The notes: generated by a model from the sequence alone, not told the origin. A stretch of DNA of 64,000 nt from Atrichornis clamosus (GCA_013400975.1 WBMZ01010923.1:1-64000), one strand, 5' to 3'; numbered from the stretch's first letter, positions 21,833 to 35,346 are shown. Program-made: numbers and translations.

Positions 21833-24800
21833 AAAATGTTTGTACCAGAAAATATGTTACAATTTTCCAAGACCTAAGCTACACAGTCGGTTCTTTCCAC
21901 TTTCTTGCCTACCTGTGCTCTGTTGACTTTTCAAACAGAAATGAGCATTCAAACATTATAACCAGAGCAGACAAGCATATCATTACTGCCACACAGTTCA
22001 CTTGTCAATAGAAAGATTTTGTCTGGGTAATTTTGATAATAATAATTATTAAATCAGTCCAGAAAGAAAGTGAATCTCCCCAATTAAGCAGGAACACAGG
22101 CTACAACAGTAGTGATGCTTCAAAGTTATTTAAGTCTGGACTACATTTCTTTTGAATAAAGGGACTATAAATAATTTTCTTATCCATACATCTGAACAGA
22201 ATCTGACAAAAAGGGTATTTAACAAAAATATATTAAAAATTGATAGTAAATAAATTGTAAAAAACCAATAAGGCACCTTAAATGCAAAAGTTAAACATTT
22301 GTAACAAATACAAGTATTATAGAAATATTCATGTTTATAGCAAAGCAAAAACTTAACCACACTTATAAGGCAAACTCTATTTTTTGTAGTATTTCATGAA
22401 GTAAGAAAAAATCTGTTAAACCAGTAGCAAGAAAGAACAGTGACCCCTTCCCTGGAATATTATTAGAAAACAGTGAGGGAATTCAATTCAAATGCATGAT
22501 GTATAAATGAATTTTAAGATTTGATTCTGGCTCTTAGTTGTTAATTTATCTTAAATTCTCTTTTTTATTACTGTTTTTGCTATGCTAACCATGCAGATAA
22601 TAATGTCATGTTAAGAAACTTTGAACACAGCAATGAATTATACTTTTTGTCCTCAAAAAGTCATCACATCTTACAGGTATTTTAAGGGATCTGAAGCAGT
22701 TTACTGTGATTGAACCAGTCACCATTACTGTTTCTCTGTTTCTTACATTAATAAAATTAAACTCTTAGAAACTGTGTACATAAAGTGAAGTTTGCACAGT
22801 GGAAAAGGATAGGAATGAGGAAAATCCTTGTCTTCGTCCATCTGCCAGAGCAGGCTGCTCTTCCCAAGAATGTTTTGAGGAAAGAAACCCGAGCCATAAA
22901 ATTTCTGCTGGTCAAACAGCTAAGATTGAAAGAGTTGCACGTAATAGACTGAACAAGCTAAGGGTACTTTCATTACAAGTTCTACATTTCACCAAAAAAA
23001 GGCTAAAAGTCATGGAATACAGAATGCAGACTGACACGAATCTTTAAATAGGTTGTTTGCCATGCTTAAATCACAGCCCGCCTGAGCGTTCAAAAAACCG
23101 TCAAAATAAAAGAATACATCTTGAAATAAATATGGGGTGTTTTAAAGTAATTTATTGACATAAAAATACGAATTTGTTGTCCGAAAATTTGGGGCAAACA
23201 CAGCATAAAGGGATTTTCAGAGAGGCAAATGAAAGGTGAAATGTTCAATTTTAACATTTTAAAGGTGAATTGTTGTAATTTTCTCTCTTAGGTAGCCAAA
23301 AAAATTTTTGCAGCAGGAAAAACATGAAAATATTTGCATTTCAAAAGCACAAGACTTTTCACAGGAAATTGCATGTATTTTATCTGGGGTACACAATTTT
23401 TACTCTTGTTTGATCAAAAATACAATTTTTCTCAATATACCCCTACCAGAACATTAAGCTTAATCCATAATTAATAGAGTAGAAGCATTGGTAATCACTG
23501 TGTAGTAAGAAAACATCAGATGAACAACTTTTCAAACAATTAATTAAAAAGACCACGAAGAAGACCAAAGTATAACAAAGATATAATAGAGAATTACACT
23601 GAAATTTACGTCCATATGTTTCCTCTGGCCCCACTCTGCATTCCTCCACTGAGCCAAAAATTTACTGCAATGTCCTGGGTGATTTTGAGTTCTGAGGTGT
23701 TTAAAATGCCTGATAAAAGGTTTTGCTTTGTTTGATGCAGAGAACAAACTCCTGGGAAGGGGAGAGGTGGATGGCAGCGGAAACTGCTGCATCTGTGGGC
23801 AAAGGGTTGTGGAAGTGGTGGCTTAGGGTTGCAGAAGGCTGCTGATCACTGCCTCAGGTGCACTAAAAGGCTCCTGGACTCCCCACTCCAGGAGGAAAAG
23901 GATATTGGCAACATTTGATATGCCAGTTCCATCCTTTGCCAGCAAAGCACTGCTCCCAACAGCCAGAAAAGATGTGAGAGATAGGGGGTGCAGGGGGTAT
24001 CTTTATTGCTCTTAAATAATTACACGTAATGACTCTTCCCTTAATTTCAAAGGCACAATTTGCATTTCAATAATTTTTCTCTTCTTTCTTTAACAGTATT
24101 TTCCATATATGGTAACAGGAAATTTAATGTTAATACCCATTTTGAATGTACTACATTGGACATTAACAGTGCCAGACACTTTTTGGAGGATCTTGTTAAC
24201 GAAACATTGTCAGTGTTTGCCAGTAGTTTGAAGTCTTCAAATTCTTAGAAAGCATCTCTTCATTTTTAAGCTTTATCTTATAACTTTGATGGCTTTCCGA
24301 ATGAGATTTCAGCTTACTTCAGGCTCAGAAGTCAAGCCTGCCACTTCTACCTTCATTACCTGGTATAACTAAAATGGAAAACAGAAAAAAAAAATAAATA
24401 AAAGGAATGTTTCAATATTTCAAACCTTTTCACAAGGCTTGACTGAAAAAAGGAAGTTGTTATAATTGTTTCATCTCTGACACAGTTTCAGTATTTATCT
24501 CTCAAGCACTGACTCAGTGAACAGTGAAAAAAAGCTATAAACAGGCTTCATCTAGCCACTTATGTTTTTAGATGTCTTTTATTATATAAAACCCTCCACT
24601 ACAAGAATTGCGTCTCGGCTGTTGTCTAAGACCTTCAACCGCCTCTCCCCTGCTTTAATCCATCCGTTTGCAGTGACAATATCACCCCTGGTCTCAAGGG
24701 TCTCCAGTAGTTTCTACCACCTTTCTGGGTACAGTTCCAGACACTCATTTTATAGTTCAAATACCTCTTTTTCTGTGGACTATTTCTAAGCAAAAAGCTT

Positions 24801-25529
24801 CATTTCTTCTGTAGTAGTAAAGATCTACTGAAATACGTAACCCAAGGTGCACTTTATTTCAACAGGAGGAAGCTGACAGAATACTGGTAATCTTTAGTAA
24901 GACCTCCTCGGGGCATAATAAACTGTCTTCTTTGATCTCAATATATGGACATTTTGACCAGTAAAGTATCCATGAAATGGATAAGTACTTTCTCTCTCAG
25001 ACTTTTGAAAGAGGCCATTTAAGAAGACATTGAAAATCTAAACTTACTGCATATCTTTAAATGGCCTGCTCTTTAAATGGTGAAAAGAAAACTATTTCTG
25101 AGTCAAAATGAGCAAAATGAAAGCAGAAGTCACATAGATCCTCCTAAGAATGCAATGCTCAGAAAACAGAGCATAATTTTCTTTCTTTTTCATTGCAGCA
25201 GAATCAGAAAATGCAGCAAAATCTTATGTTTGTATGCAGACATGGCAAAAAACTTGCACTGAAAACTAAGGGAAGGAGTGTAGTATGGGCAATTCAAATT
25301 ATGAAACCATGCAGGAATCTGGATTTAACCATCTGCCTAAGCAACAGAGTAGAAAATACATGTTAGCACACCTTCTAAATTAAGGGTAGCTAAGTGACAT
25401 TTTCAATGTGTGAGACATTTCAGTTTGCACCACTGGAAATCTCTCCTGCAAATGTTTCTGTTCTCCAGATTTAAACCTCCCCTTCTAAGGGTATATTTTT
25501 CTCCCTTTATCTGCACCGTAAAAGACAGG
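21833..25529. other. Unique AT-rich sequence with one acceptor-linked open stretch
   Basis: No transposon is recognised over 3.7 kb. An open stretch at 24097-24248 follows a good splice-acceptor-like sequence. An A-rich run lies near 24384-24400. Short frames elsewhere, such as 22799-23047 (82 codons), resemble nothing known. Confidence 0.5.
24097..24248 (+). other. Exon-like open stretch after a splice-acceptor motif (weak)
   Basis: A pyrimidine-rich run 'cttctttctttaacag' ends at 24096, and the next 50 codons stay open to a TAG at 24246-24248. The deduced peptide contains 'LDINSARHFLEDLVNETLS' and matches no protein I recognise. It could be a terminal exon of an unknown transcript. Chance is at least as likely in 64 kb of AT-rich DNA. 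Confidence 0.12.
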
Positions 25530-25990
25530 AGCTGAAAAGGAAAAGATGCAATTAAGATTTAGTGATCTTTTAAAAATGACACAGAGCATTCTGGAAGGAG
25601 CAGAAAGGATGGGGGAAACAGAGATTCAGGGAAGAAAGATGAAAGGGTGGAGAAGTTGAGTTTGGTGACAAAGATAGAGCCGTGATGTGAGTGGAACAAC
25701 AAAGCAGAGTATATGAAAGGGAAGAAGGTGGGCAGGAGAAGCAGACAGAATTGAAATGAAGAATGCTGAGGTAGGCTGGGGGTAGAATCTCTTTGAATGA
25801 GAAAAGGGAGATGTTTTGTTTAAACAGCAGACATGAGGCACAGAAAACTGTGTAGGATCAAAGCTAACAACAGAGGAAAGACACAAGGAGTGGTGTGGGG
25901 ACACAGAGTGGGGGAAAAAAGTGGGAATCACAGGTTTACAAAGGCAGAACATTGCAACAAAAGCAACAAACAAGTGAAAAAAGACAGACA
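25530..25990. other. Purine-rich strand-asymmetric stretch
   Basis: For about 450 bases the plus strand is dominated by A and G, with many GGAA, GAAAG and GGGGAAA words and few pyrimidine runs. This asymmetry produces the 124-codon minus-strand frame at 25626-26000, which is rich in Phe, Leu, Ser and Pro and has no recognisable motif. I cannot assign it to a repeat family. It might be an old retroelement remnant. Confidence 0.6.
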
Positions 25991-28134
25991 CTACATGCAT
26001 TAATTTTCATACCCAAACCTTTCTGAACGGAATGCACACTACTCCAAACAGAACTGGCAGACATTATCTCAGAGATTATTGGCTCTAAGCAAATAGGTCT
26101 GTTTTATTCCAGATTCAGACAGGAGCACCTGCTGGCTGAAAGTAGGCACAGCAGCCCACCTGCAGCCCTGAGAGCGACAGGGCACAGAGCAGGAGGGGCC
26201 TTGAGGCAAAGTTTATGGCTTATTTGTGGTCGCTGTGATGTGTCTTTTCAAGGAAATAATAGCCTGCTACATAGGCCACTTCTAAGAGGTTTATTCCTAT
26301 AAAACAGATGCACTGACTTTATTGACCACACTATTCCAAGCACTGCACAAATGATGTAGGGATGTAAAGCTGTAAACCTGTTTTAAGTGGCCAGGTTTAC
26401 ATCTTCTCCTCAGCAGCAGACAGGAAGGTCAAAATAAATGGTGTATAATGGGAAACTTCTTTCTTTTGTGTGTGTGTGTGTTCCTCTACCCTGAAACCTC
26501 TTCAAGTGTCTGGTCAGATCTGGTTTAGTAAAAGATGCTGGTATGTGCTGAGGAAACAAACTGAGCATGGATTATTTCTTTGGGGGCAGTTTACACAAAA
26601 GTTCTGGCCCATCTCTGCCCTTCTCGAAGATATTAAGTGAAAACAGGAGAAAAAAAACCAAAAGAGAGGAGCACAGCTGAACTGGCAACTAATTCCTCAT
26701 CCTCGTGACAAATCTGTGGGATGAAGGAGGTGCAGGAGGTAAATAATGCCTAGGTAATAACCACTAATTGGCTTTAGAAATGGAGCAGGTTTCAACCGTG
26801 TAACTTGAGAGCAATGGCGAAGGTGGCAGCACCATGGGGGGAATATCCATGCCCAGGGCCTGCCACAGGAGAGGAGCCTTTGGAGAGATGTCCACGTGTA
26901 GGGGCTGGGCCACCAGGCAGTGCCTGGCACACCAAAGCACGGTGGTGAGCGCCCCTTTTCCTTGTGTCCGTGGCACGGGTGGCAGCTGGAAGGACCACAT
27001 TCATGTCAGTATACACTAAAACCAGCACATGCAAGCATGTTGCAAAGTCGTGTTTGCTGTTTACCTGGTGTGCCAAACCCTCTTCACAGAGACACCAAAA
27101 ACATGAAGTCTCTGAGCACTACATCTCTGTCCTTGTGGTTAGATCACTCTAAGTTCCCCTACCACATTATATTTGAATTAGATGATCCATGGACAGGTGA
27201 TAAATGACAGAGAATCCTTGATGTCTTCCTTTATTACAACAATTTAAAAACTCTATATAATGCAGCAGATTGCTACATTTAAAAGTATACTTTTAATAAA
27301 AATGCATTTTATCACAGCAGTGTGCACAAGCCTTTTCCATCACATCAGGGAATATGTTGTTTGCTGCACCAAGATTAGTTATTTGATACTGACCTAAGCC
27401 AGTTTGATGTCAAGCCTCTTTGATCCATGCAACTCCTGTTTACAGAAGTGCCCAGAAGAAACAAAATCCACTTCAAAAGTAATTTGCGAATAATTTTCCA
27501 AACAAAGTAAAATAAGAAAGATTGTAAAGGGCAAGTTTGGTCTGAGAAGTCATTATTCACCCAGGTCTCTGAGAGTGAGATAAGTTTCATCTACATTAAT
27601 AGCTTGCATGCAGCAGTGGGCAAAGGGCACGGGGGGTGATTTTACTGCTGTTATTTGTTAATGCATAAACTATGAAATTTGACTTCAGAGAAATTTAGAA
27701 TGTCTCATTTCCAGTGACTGCTATAAAAACCTTGAAATAAAGTGACGGAATATTAATGATAGCCCAAGATTATCATCTTTCAGGAAGATGTAGTGTGACC
27801 ACAACTGGCAAATGTGTCTCAGAGGTGTCTCTTTATAGCTTCAAGCAAAGAAAGAACGAACAAAACACTTCACTAGTAATATCCCCCAAATACCTTTACT
27901 GCAACCTCCCAGGGTTCTGTTCTGTACCATCACAACCATCTGGCAATTAAAAAAAATGGCCAGGTGTTATAGGAAATAGCTGGCGTGCAATTACCTTGAA
28001 TAATAAATGATGTTAAATAGGATTAACAAGAAGGAGAAAATTATAAAATTAGCAAGAAAACACCACGGAGACTTAAGGCAGTACGATTTTCTTTCCTAGA
28101 ATGTCTTGAGAAATTAAGGGGAAAAAATAAAGTC
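25991..28134. other. Unique sequence with a modest GC-richer patch
   Basis: No transposon is recognised. A short (TG)n array lies at about 26467-26482. Between about 26770 and 27010 the sequence is richer in G and C and open in several frames on both strands (60-95 codons). None resembles a known protein. Confidence 0.45.
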
Positions 28135-28491
28135 AAGAAACATCTTGAGAAGGTTCTGGGGAGACCTCATTGGAACTTTTCCCTGCTTGAAATGGGCTTA
28201 TAAAACAAAGGGACCTCTTTATAAGGGCAGTCAGTGATAGAACAAGGGGAAACAGATGTAACTGGACAAAGGACAGGTTTAGATTAGATGTTAGGAAGAA
28301 ATTCTTGTGAGGGTGATGAGACACTGGAACACATTGCCCAGAGAGGTTGGATGCTGCATCCCTGGAAGTGTTCAAGGCCAGGTCGGATGGGGCTCTGAGC
28401 AACCTGGTCTAGTGGAAGGTGTCCCTGCCCATGGATTGGACTAGGTGGTTTTTAAGGCCCCTTCCAACCCAAACCATTCTATTATTCTATG
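28135..28491 (+). mobile_element. CR1 LINE 3' end, about 0.36 kb
   Basis: A plus-strand CR1 copy covering the end of ORF2 and the 3' UTR: 'ggggagacctcattggaact', 'gatagaacaaggggaaac', 'ggtttagattagatgttagg', 'ttcaaggccaggtcggatgg', 'agtggaaggtgtccctgccc'. It ends in the clear tail 'accattctattattctatga'. The 5' part is divergent and truncated. The 26 bases beyond the tail resemble sequence downstream of the CR1 at 36.3 kb. Confidence 0.92.
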
Positions 28492-29399
28492 AACCTGAAA
28501 AATATTCTAAAAACATGTTAACATAAAATAAATAGCTTGTATAGTTTGTACTGGGCGAAGGTGTTTGCACTTTTTAAACAAACACTTTTTTTCCTGAGGA
28601 TAATTTACTTTTCTACTGAGCTTTCAGCTGTTTTTCTTTCTTTCTTTCTTTTTTTAAAGAAAAAATAATCAGACAAAATCAGGACCAAGCTTCATCACTG
28701 GAAGAAATAATGCAGACTTCAAGAATTGTTTGTCAGATTAGTGTACCACAAAAACATTAAACCTTATATTATCATTGTCATACACGGCAAATGCCATAAC
28801 AAATGTGGGTTTTGAAAGGTAATACTCTATTATTTATGTATCCTTGGCTGCTCATTAGTTATTGTTTTGATCCTTCTATCTTGTCTACTTGTTGCTGTCA
28901 TAAAAATTCTCCCTGCCAACATTTTTTTTTTTCTGTTTTCAATATTAGTGTTTCTGCACTGATGGATTGGTGCTGATGGTAAATCATCTTAGCAAGACAT
29001 TTGACTGAAAATAAGGGAAAATATTTTGGGTAGGTGAAAATACAGTGAATACACAGCATCCATCTTGAGAAACGGTTTGAAAACTAACAATTCCTGAACC
29101 AAGGAAGAGATTGTGTAAAAAGCAGTTCCACCACTGCCACGGTAGCTCAGAACTTTTAGAGGGTGGCTGAGCTCACCTCAGCTGTGTGAGTACAGACCTG
29201 TGCAAATGAGTTATTCATGAGTCACTCCCAAGCCCCAGAAAGGCAATGCAGAGGCAAAGTCCTGGCTTGTTTCCTCCCCTATAAAGTTGATGTAGCTGTC
29301 AGGAACTGTTGTGAGAACCTGGAGTCGTGTCTTCTCTTAGATCAGATGGAGTTTGTGCCCACTGAGCTCACACTGACATCAGCCTGGAGGTCTCTGTCC
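28492..29399. other. AT-rich sequence with a TTTC microsatellite
   Basis: A (TTTC)n/T tract lies at about 28631-28656, followed by ordinary AT-rich DNA. The sequence from 29200 to 29400 is less AT-rich and may belong to the following CR1 or another element. I cannot match it. Confidence 0.5.
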
Positions 29400-30112
29400 T
29401 CTGTTCGGGGTGGAGAGAGCAGCTCTGCTGAGAAGGACCTGGGAGTGTTGGTGGGTGACAGGCTGGCCGTGAGCTGGCAGTGCCCCTGTGGCCAGCAGGG
29501 CCAATGGGATCCTGGGGTGCACCAGGAAGAGCACGGCCAGCAGGTCAAGAGAGCTGATCCTGCCCCTCTACTCGGCCCTGGTGAGGCCCCTCTGGAGGGC
29601 TGTGTCCAGTTCTGGGCTCCTCAGGACAAGAGAGACAAGGAGCTGCTGGAGAGGGTCCAGCAGAGACCAGAAGCAGATGATGAGGGGTCTGGAACATCTC
29701 TGTTACGAGGAGAGACTGTGGGAGCTGGGCCTGGTTAATCTGGAGAAGAGACTNGACTGAGAGGTGATCCAAATATAAATACATACAAATATCTCCAAGG
29801 AGGGTGCCAAGAGGATGGTGCCAGACTCTGTTAACTGGTGCCCAGCAACAGGACGAGGAGCAGTGGCCATAAATTAAAACAAGAGAAGTTTCACCTCAAC
29901 AGGAGGAAGAATTCCTTTCCATGGAGGGTGGCAGAGCCCTGGAACAGCTGCCCAGGAAGGTCATGGAGTCTCCCTCTCCGGAGACATTCCAAACTCCCCT
30001 GGACACGTTCCTGTGTCACCTGCTCTGGGTGACCCTGCCTTGGCTGGGGGATTGGACTGAATGATCTCCAGAGGTCCCTTCCAACACAGCCATTCTGTGG
30101 TTCTGTGATTTT
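29400..30112 (+). mobile_element. CR1 LINE, about 0.7 kb, includes end of ORF2
   Basis: One of the two longest CR1 copies here, and GC-rich against its flanks. It runs from the end of the reverse-transcriptase ORF through the 3' UTR. Nucleotide landmarks are 'gacctgggagtgttggtggg', 'ctctactcggccctggtgag', 'gtccagttctgggctcctca', 'caggaggaagaattcctttc' and 'gaatgatctccagaggtccc', with the tail 'cattctgtggttctgtgatt'. The 5' end is truncated. One base (29754) is unresolved. Confidence 0.93.
29415..29760 (+). pseudogene. Decayed CR1 ORF2 C-terminal coding remnant
   Basis: This part of the CR1 copy still shows the C-terminal end of the ORF2 endonuclease/reverse-transcriptase protein, spread over two frames. 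One frame carries 'EKDLGVLVGDRLAVSW' and later 'CVQFWAPQDK' and 'KELLERVQ'. The other carries 'ANGILGCTRKSTASRSRE', 'LILPLYSALVRP' and 'RGLEHLCYEERLWELGL'. The alternation between frames means at least two or three small frameshifts. Nothing of the catalytic reverse-transcriptase core remains, so it is non-functional. Confidence 0.85.
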
Positions 30113-33100
30113 ATGGAATGGGGATGTTCCTGGTCCTTTCTTCAGCAAAAGCATTAGCTGGGATCCTTCACGTTGTATGGATGCAGGTGCTTAACTTTCC
30201 ACAGGAGCCAAACTGTGTAAGCGCGCCTGTCTGTTTTGGAGTTCCTCTGTGCTCCCATGAGTGACTATTTACTGTACTGACTATCGTGAACTGGACTTCG
30301 AAGCACTTTGTTGTGTCTATAGGCACTTAGTTGTGCCACAAGTTAAAAGTTAGGGCTTCACTCAAGAACCGAGGCATGTAGAAGTCAAGTTTTGAGAGGC
30401 TCAAATACTCTTCTGGATTGTTTCTTCAATCCCATTCCTAAGGAGGGGTTTTAGCTCCAGGAGAATGAAGCACTTTTGTGTTGTGAATGTCCTAGAAAAG
30501 CACAAGGTAGCAGTAGTTCAGTATTCAGAGAAGCTGGACAGGATCATGGGAGGTCAAACATAGCAGGGTGGGAGACTTTCCAGATTGAAGTAGGATCTTT
30601 CGTTTTCAGTTACTTACTGAACCATTAAACTTCCTGAGTGAGCAGGTGTAGGCCAGAATACTCACTGAAGAATCCTTTTAATTTTCAGTGCCTTTCAACC
30701 TTCTCTGTCACTTATGGAAGATTCATTATCTACAAGTTTTTATGCAGATTCTTGGCAAAGTTGATCCTTCAGTCAAAAACACTGTGAGCTTCTATCAGCT
30801 GAAATTAATTAAAATCATATCTATGCAGCTGTACTAAAAATAATTGAAGCCTTAATGGGCAATAAAAAAAAAGACATATTAAAAGCTCAAAACTAGTTTT
30901 GGTGTAACCCAAGGATTTACAGCATAGGATTATGTACTATCGTAATAGGAATATGTGAAATATGAATTTTATAGGGTTGTGTTTTGCATTTGGTAGGAGC
31001 TAATGAATACATACAGTTGATTAAATAGCATGTTATAGATCTAGTCTCCTCTTAAACTTCATGAGAACTCCACTTTAAAGTGCAATAACATAAAGGTCAG
31101 ACACAGAGAATAGCTATGTTAGTAGCAATTGCACCAAATTATTAATTCAGATTTACTACAGCTTTTAAAGTTTGTTCTAAGGAGAAGCACAGTGCTGGAG
31201 AACTAGTAATACTAATTGAATTATGGTTCTAAAGTAATTAGAATTTCAGGATAAACATTACTTTTTGTATGTATGACTGTGGTGCTGGAGATTGTAAGAT
31301 CTACTTCATTAATTAATAAAGAACCATATGTTCTGGGTTTAGTGGTGCTGGAGGCTGAAGTATTTTGTTTATCAAGGGATAAATCTCTTATAATGGTTTA
31401 CATCTGAAAGCTGATGAAGGGTATGCATCACTTTTGCAACTTACTTTATCCACAAGACATTTTTTAATTATAATTTCATATCAGCATTTGTGTATAATGT
31501 CTAATACAAAATGTGAATGGAAAGTAGATTAAACTACTTTAGCAAACTGAGTCTTTCAGCAATCTTTGGGGTTGTTCTTGTATTAAATTAAAATGTGGAG
31601 GTCAAATCATCCATAAATTTAAATTGATTTTCCATCTCTATAAAATTCTGCACTTTTGATTCAGATAAATTGTACTTGGAGAGGAACTGGATAAAATTAA
31701 TAACTAATAAACCCCCCTCTTCAAGTTATTTTTGCTGTCACTTAAATCTGTGTCTGAATCTATGTATCTGAATTTGTCTGAAAGCTTTGATGAGAACTCA
31801 TTGTCTCTTGCTTAGTTGTTTAGGGTTCTTAAATCTTCAAATAAATCCTACACCCTGATGCACACACACACAAGGGCTACTTATCTTTATTACTACAAAA
31901 GTTGAAAATGGCAATAAACCTTTTTCCCAGCCCTGGCAGTAGACTGGCAGTAGACTCTTTCCCTGATGAGTCAGAACATGCAATTCTGTCCCTCCCGGTG
32001 AAGTAACAGTTGAAAAAACTACATCAATAATCTAGAAAAGGATACCTCATCCTGCAGCTGCCCTCAGCCTCCAGACAGAAGACCTCTGGTCCTACCTTTG
32101 GCTGAGAGTCTGTGCACATCTCCTCGGACGTTGTGCCTACCAGCTCTGCTTGGGAATCTTCTGGCACCTCACCTTCTCTGCAACCTTTTCTCACTTTGCA
32201 CTCTAGTCCCAGACGCTCTGCACCCACCATCTGATCCCAGCTTAAAATTGGAAGCATTTTAGTTTCATGTAGATCTTTGTATCCAACAGCTTGTGGTGTT
32301 TTATACAGGAAACACAGAGTGTTTATTTGGAAAGGGGTTGTGTAACTTCCATGTTCTGGTTTGATCTGTTATTGAATTCACATATTATGGAATCTGGCAG
32401 TACTCTCCAACCTTATTATTGGTTGTATTCTTCTGATCTAATCCTAATCTAATAATGCTTATTAGTATATATCACCTTAAATTTTCTCGTAATCTTCTTC
32501 CCTGAAACCGCAGCATTTTTGTTAGTGGAAGGATTGTCTAGTAATGTAGGCCCTTAAAATTGCAATGATATAAAAACTCTCATACTTTTCTAACCTACTG
32601 GGGTTTTTTTGGGTTTTTGTGTTTTTTTGGTTTGGTTTGTATTTTTTCCCCATGGATTTACTAGATATTAGAATCATGGGGCCTAAACAATTGGCTTTCC
32701 TTGCAATGATGACAAAACTTTTGTGTTTTCACACTAAACCGAGCAGGATATGTTAAAAATAGAATGAATCTTCCTTTTCTTTGTATGTGTAGATGCTTAT
32801 CCATCTACTTCTTGCCACTAGTTAGTCTTTTCTTGTAACTTTTGAAAGAATGACATGTGTAAAACATTCACCACAGATGGCCATAAAATTACCCTGAGAT
32901 CTTTGCCTGCTTCCATTCGAATGCTGCTCAGGTATCACCAGACTCCTGTGCATGTGTTCCCAAGTTCTGCAATAATTCCACTTAAGAAGAGCTGTGTATC
33001 AGCACATGTGGTTTGGATTTACAGGTTAAAATGGATGTCTAAAGAACAGCCTTTGATGTGAACTTCAATATATTGACAGAACAAAAACACCACTGTAAAT

Positions 33101-35346
33101 AGTATTATGCACTGGGAGTTGTTTAGTAAAAAGGATTTTAGTGAAACATTTGGAAAACTATTACAATAACCCACATTAAAATTTGGAATTATTAAATTAT
33201 TTTTAGGCAATCTAAAGTGTTCAATGAGTGTGGAAATTATGCTGAATACTAACATAACACTCAGCTGAATCACTGTGAGCTCCAGCTGTACTGAAAATGG
33301 CTTTGACCTGTCTGTAATTGCTGTGTTTATTTGAACAGGTTGTGTTCCTCATGTTCTCTGGACACTCTGTTTGTTCATATGGAGTGATTATATTGGTAGC
33401 AGTCATACTTACACATTATTTATTGCTGCACATGAAGAGAAGCTTCATGTTAATAAAATGTTGCAGGTGTACTTTTTAATTTGGAGTTAATGAAGTAGAT
33501 TTCGAGTAGGCACTCTATTTTAATCCAGGCTCAGAGCCTTAAGAAACATTTTTCCATAGATGTGTTTCTAAATTCAGGTAGTGGGTTATCCTTCAGAAGT
33601 CCTGTTTGTTGCAGCCTTGGACACATGTAGGAGGGTACTCTTCTTTGCAGTTCTCATAGAAAAGTGGGGGGGCCTTGTGCACCCCTTTGCCAAAATTTGC
33701 TTTCTTCCGTCAGTCTCTGCAAAAATCAGCAATATTAACTGAAACTATCTTTTCAGCCCTGTATCCAAACCCAGAAACATCACGAACCCTACGTCTCTAA
33801 CAAAACCTTTAATCCATGGCAACAGGAACCGCCACTAGTCCTGAGGGCAGTGTCACAACTGGGAGGTCACTGCCATGCAGACAGCCAGGGTTTCTGACAC
33901 TGTCACCTCCTCAGACACTCTTCCCTGTTCCCACATTCTCAAATGCCATTCCAATCTGTTAGTACTGCTGATGGAGGTAGCTGCAACATCGTGTCAATGA
34001 ACTCTTCCACAGGGAAAATAAAACCAAGTGGACAGCATAAAAATTCTCATTATAGTTGTGTTGTTCATGGCAATACCCAAGTACTTAACCACAAAGAGTT
34101 CACAGACTTCAGAAAATAACGTATTTTTCTAATGAAGGGGTATTCTATGGGACTTTTTTTTGTATCTAGAAAATCTAATACCTGGAAATTGATAGACATG
34201 AAAAATTTCACAAGAACATTTGTGAGCAGATGTGAGTTTGCACCTCATTACCAAAAATCCTTCAGAGTGACAATGGCTTATTGCCATTTATAAATTTAAG
34301 AGGAGATGCTCTCTTTATTAGGAACTACTGAAATCTGATATGCATTTAAAAAGCACAGGGTCTATGGGGCTAAAACTACATTCCATAACATTCTCTACAT
34401 TTTGGACAAAGACTTCAATTTCAAGGTAGCATCAAACATTTTTGGACTTCACCACAAGATGTTACTTGAATGCCTCCTAAAGTGTTGTATAACCTAAATC
34501 TATAAAATGATCATGTGGCCAAGTGTATGACTAGTATAAACTTACATACAATACACAAATTCTTGTGTATTCATGACACCATTGTGGCTCCAGAAGATGT
34601 GTTCTCCCACTTCGTTGAGACAGATTTAGCTTAGTACAATTCCAGTCTAACCAGTCTCCTGGCAGCATTTAAGTGGAGGTTTTCTGTGACAAGCAATAGA
34701 ACAAAAACTTCTGAAACATTTTTTTCTTAGCTTTACCACTATCAGCCTCCAAGATTATTTTGTAACAGAAGATTTGCACATAGATAATCAGCATGTATTT
34801 GTTTATTTATCCCAGGATTTCTTTTCTTGTAGGTCAGAAAACTTATAGTTGCACTGGCTGAATTAAAAGGCAAAGGTTATCCCCAGTTTTATCCCCCAGA
34901 AACCAGATAAAGGCCAGAGTAGGACCACAGGGTATGGACTGACTTGGTAGCATCCAGTAACTAAGAACTGCTTCCTCAGCAGTGACACTGTGATTAACAG
35001 TGCCATGATTAGTGAGACAAATCTCAATTTTCCTGTGTGTTTTTCACTTTAAAAAGACAATATGGAACCTTTTTTAAACAGTTTTAAAACATCCCAATAA
35101 CCACAGATAATTTTTAAGACAAATACTTCAGAGGACATACAAGGAAAGTATTTCTTGGTTGGCTTTTTTTTCTAGGTACAAAAATTTCTTTCACCTCTGT
35201 TATTTTCTAGATCTAATCATCAAAATGATCAGTAGCAGGCATTATTTTCAACTCTGGCATAAAACCTTCAAGTTTTCTCAAAAGTGTGTCTACCGAGATT
35301 GTACTTAATTAATATATTCTGGTCACTCTGAAATGTGCTGAAACTT
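30113..35346. other. Unique AT-rich sequence, no gene recognised
   Basis: Over 5 kb without a recognised transposon. Small features are a (CA)n array at 31861-31873, a tandem repeat of the 11-mer GGCAGTAGACT near 31935, and a T/G-rich tract at 32600-32650. A minus-strand 77-codon frame at 32024-32257 lies in a GC-richer patch. None is a convincing gene. Confidence 0.5.

Noticed and set aside
21465..21926. 153-codon plus-strand open frame
   Set aside because: It overlies an internally deleted CR1 and crosses its deletion junction and tail.
25626..26000. 124-codon minus-strand frame rich in hydrophobic residues, membrane-protein-like
   Set aside because: The composition follows from the purine-rich plus strand. 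There are no motifs, start context or splice signals.
29217..29738. 173-codon plus-strand open frame, the longest in the window
   Set aside because: Its right part is CR1 ORF2 code that jumps between frames, and the left part is flanking sequence. It is not an intact gene.
32600..32650. G-quadruplex or telomere-like T/G tract
   Set aside because: The G runs are too few and too short for a quadruplex and there is no TTAGGG array.
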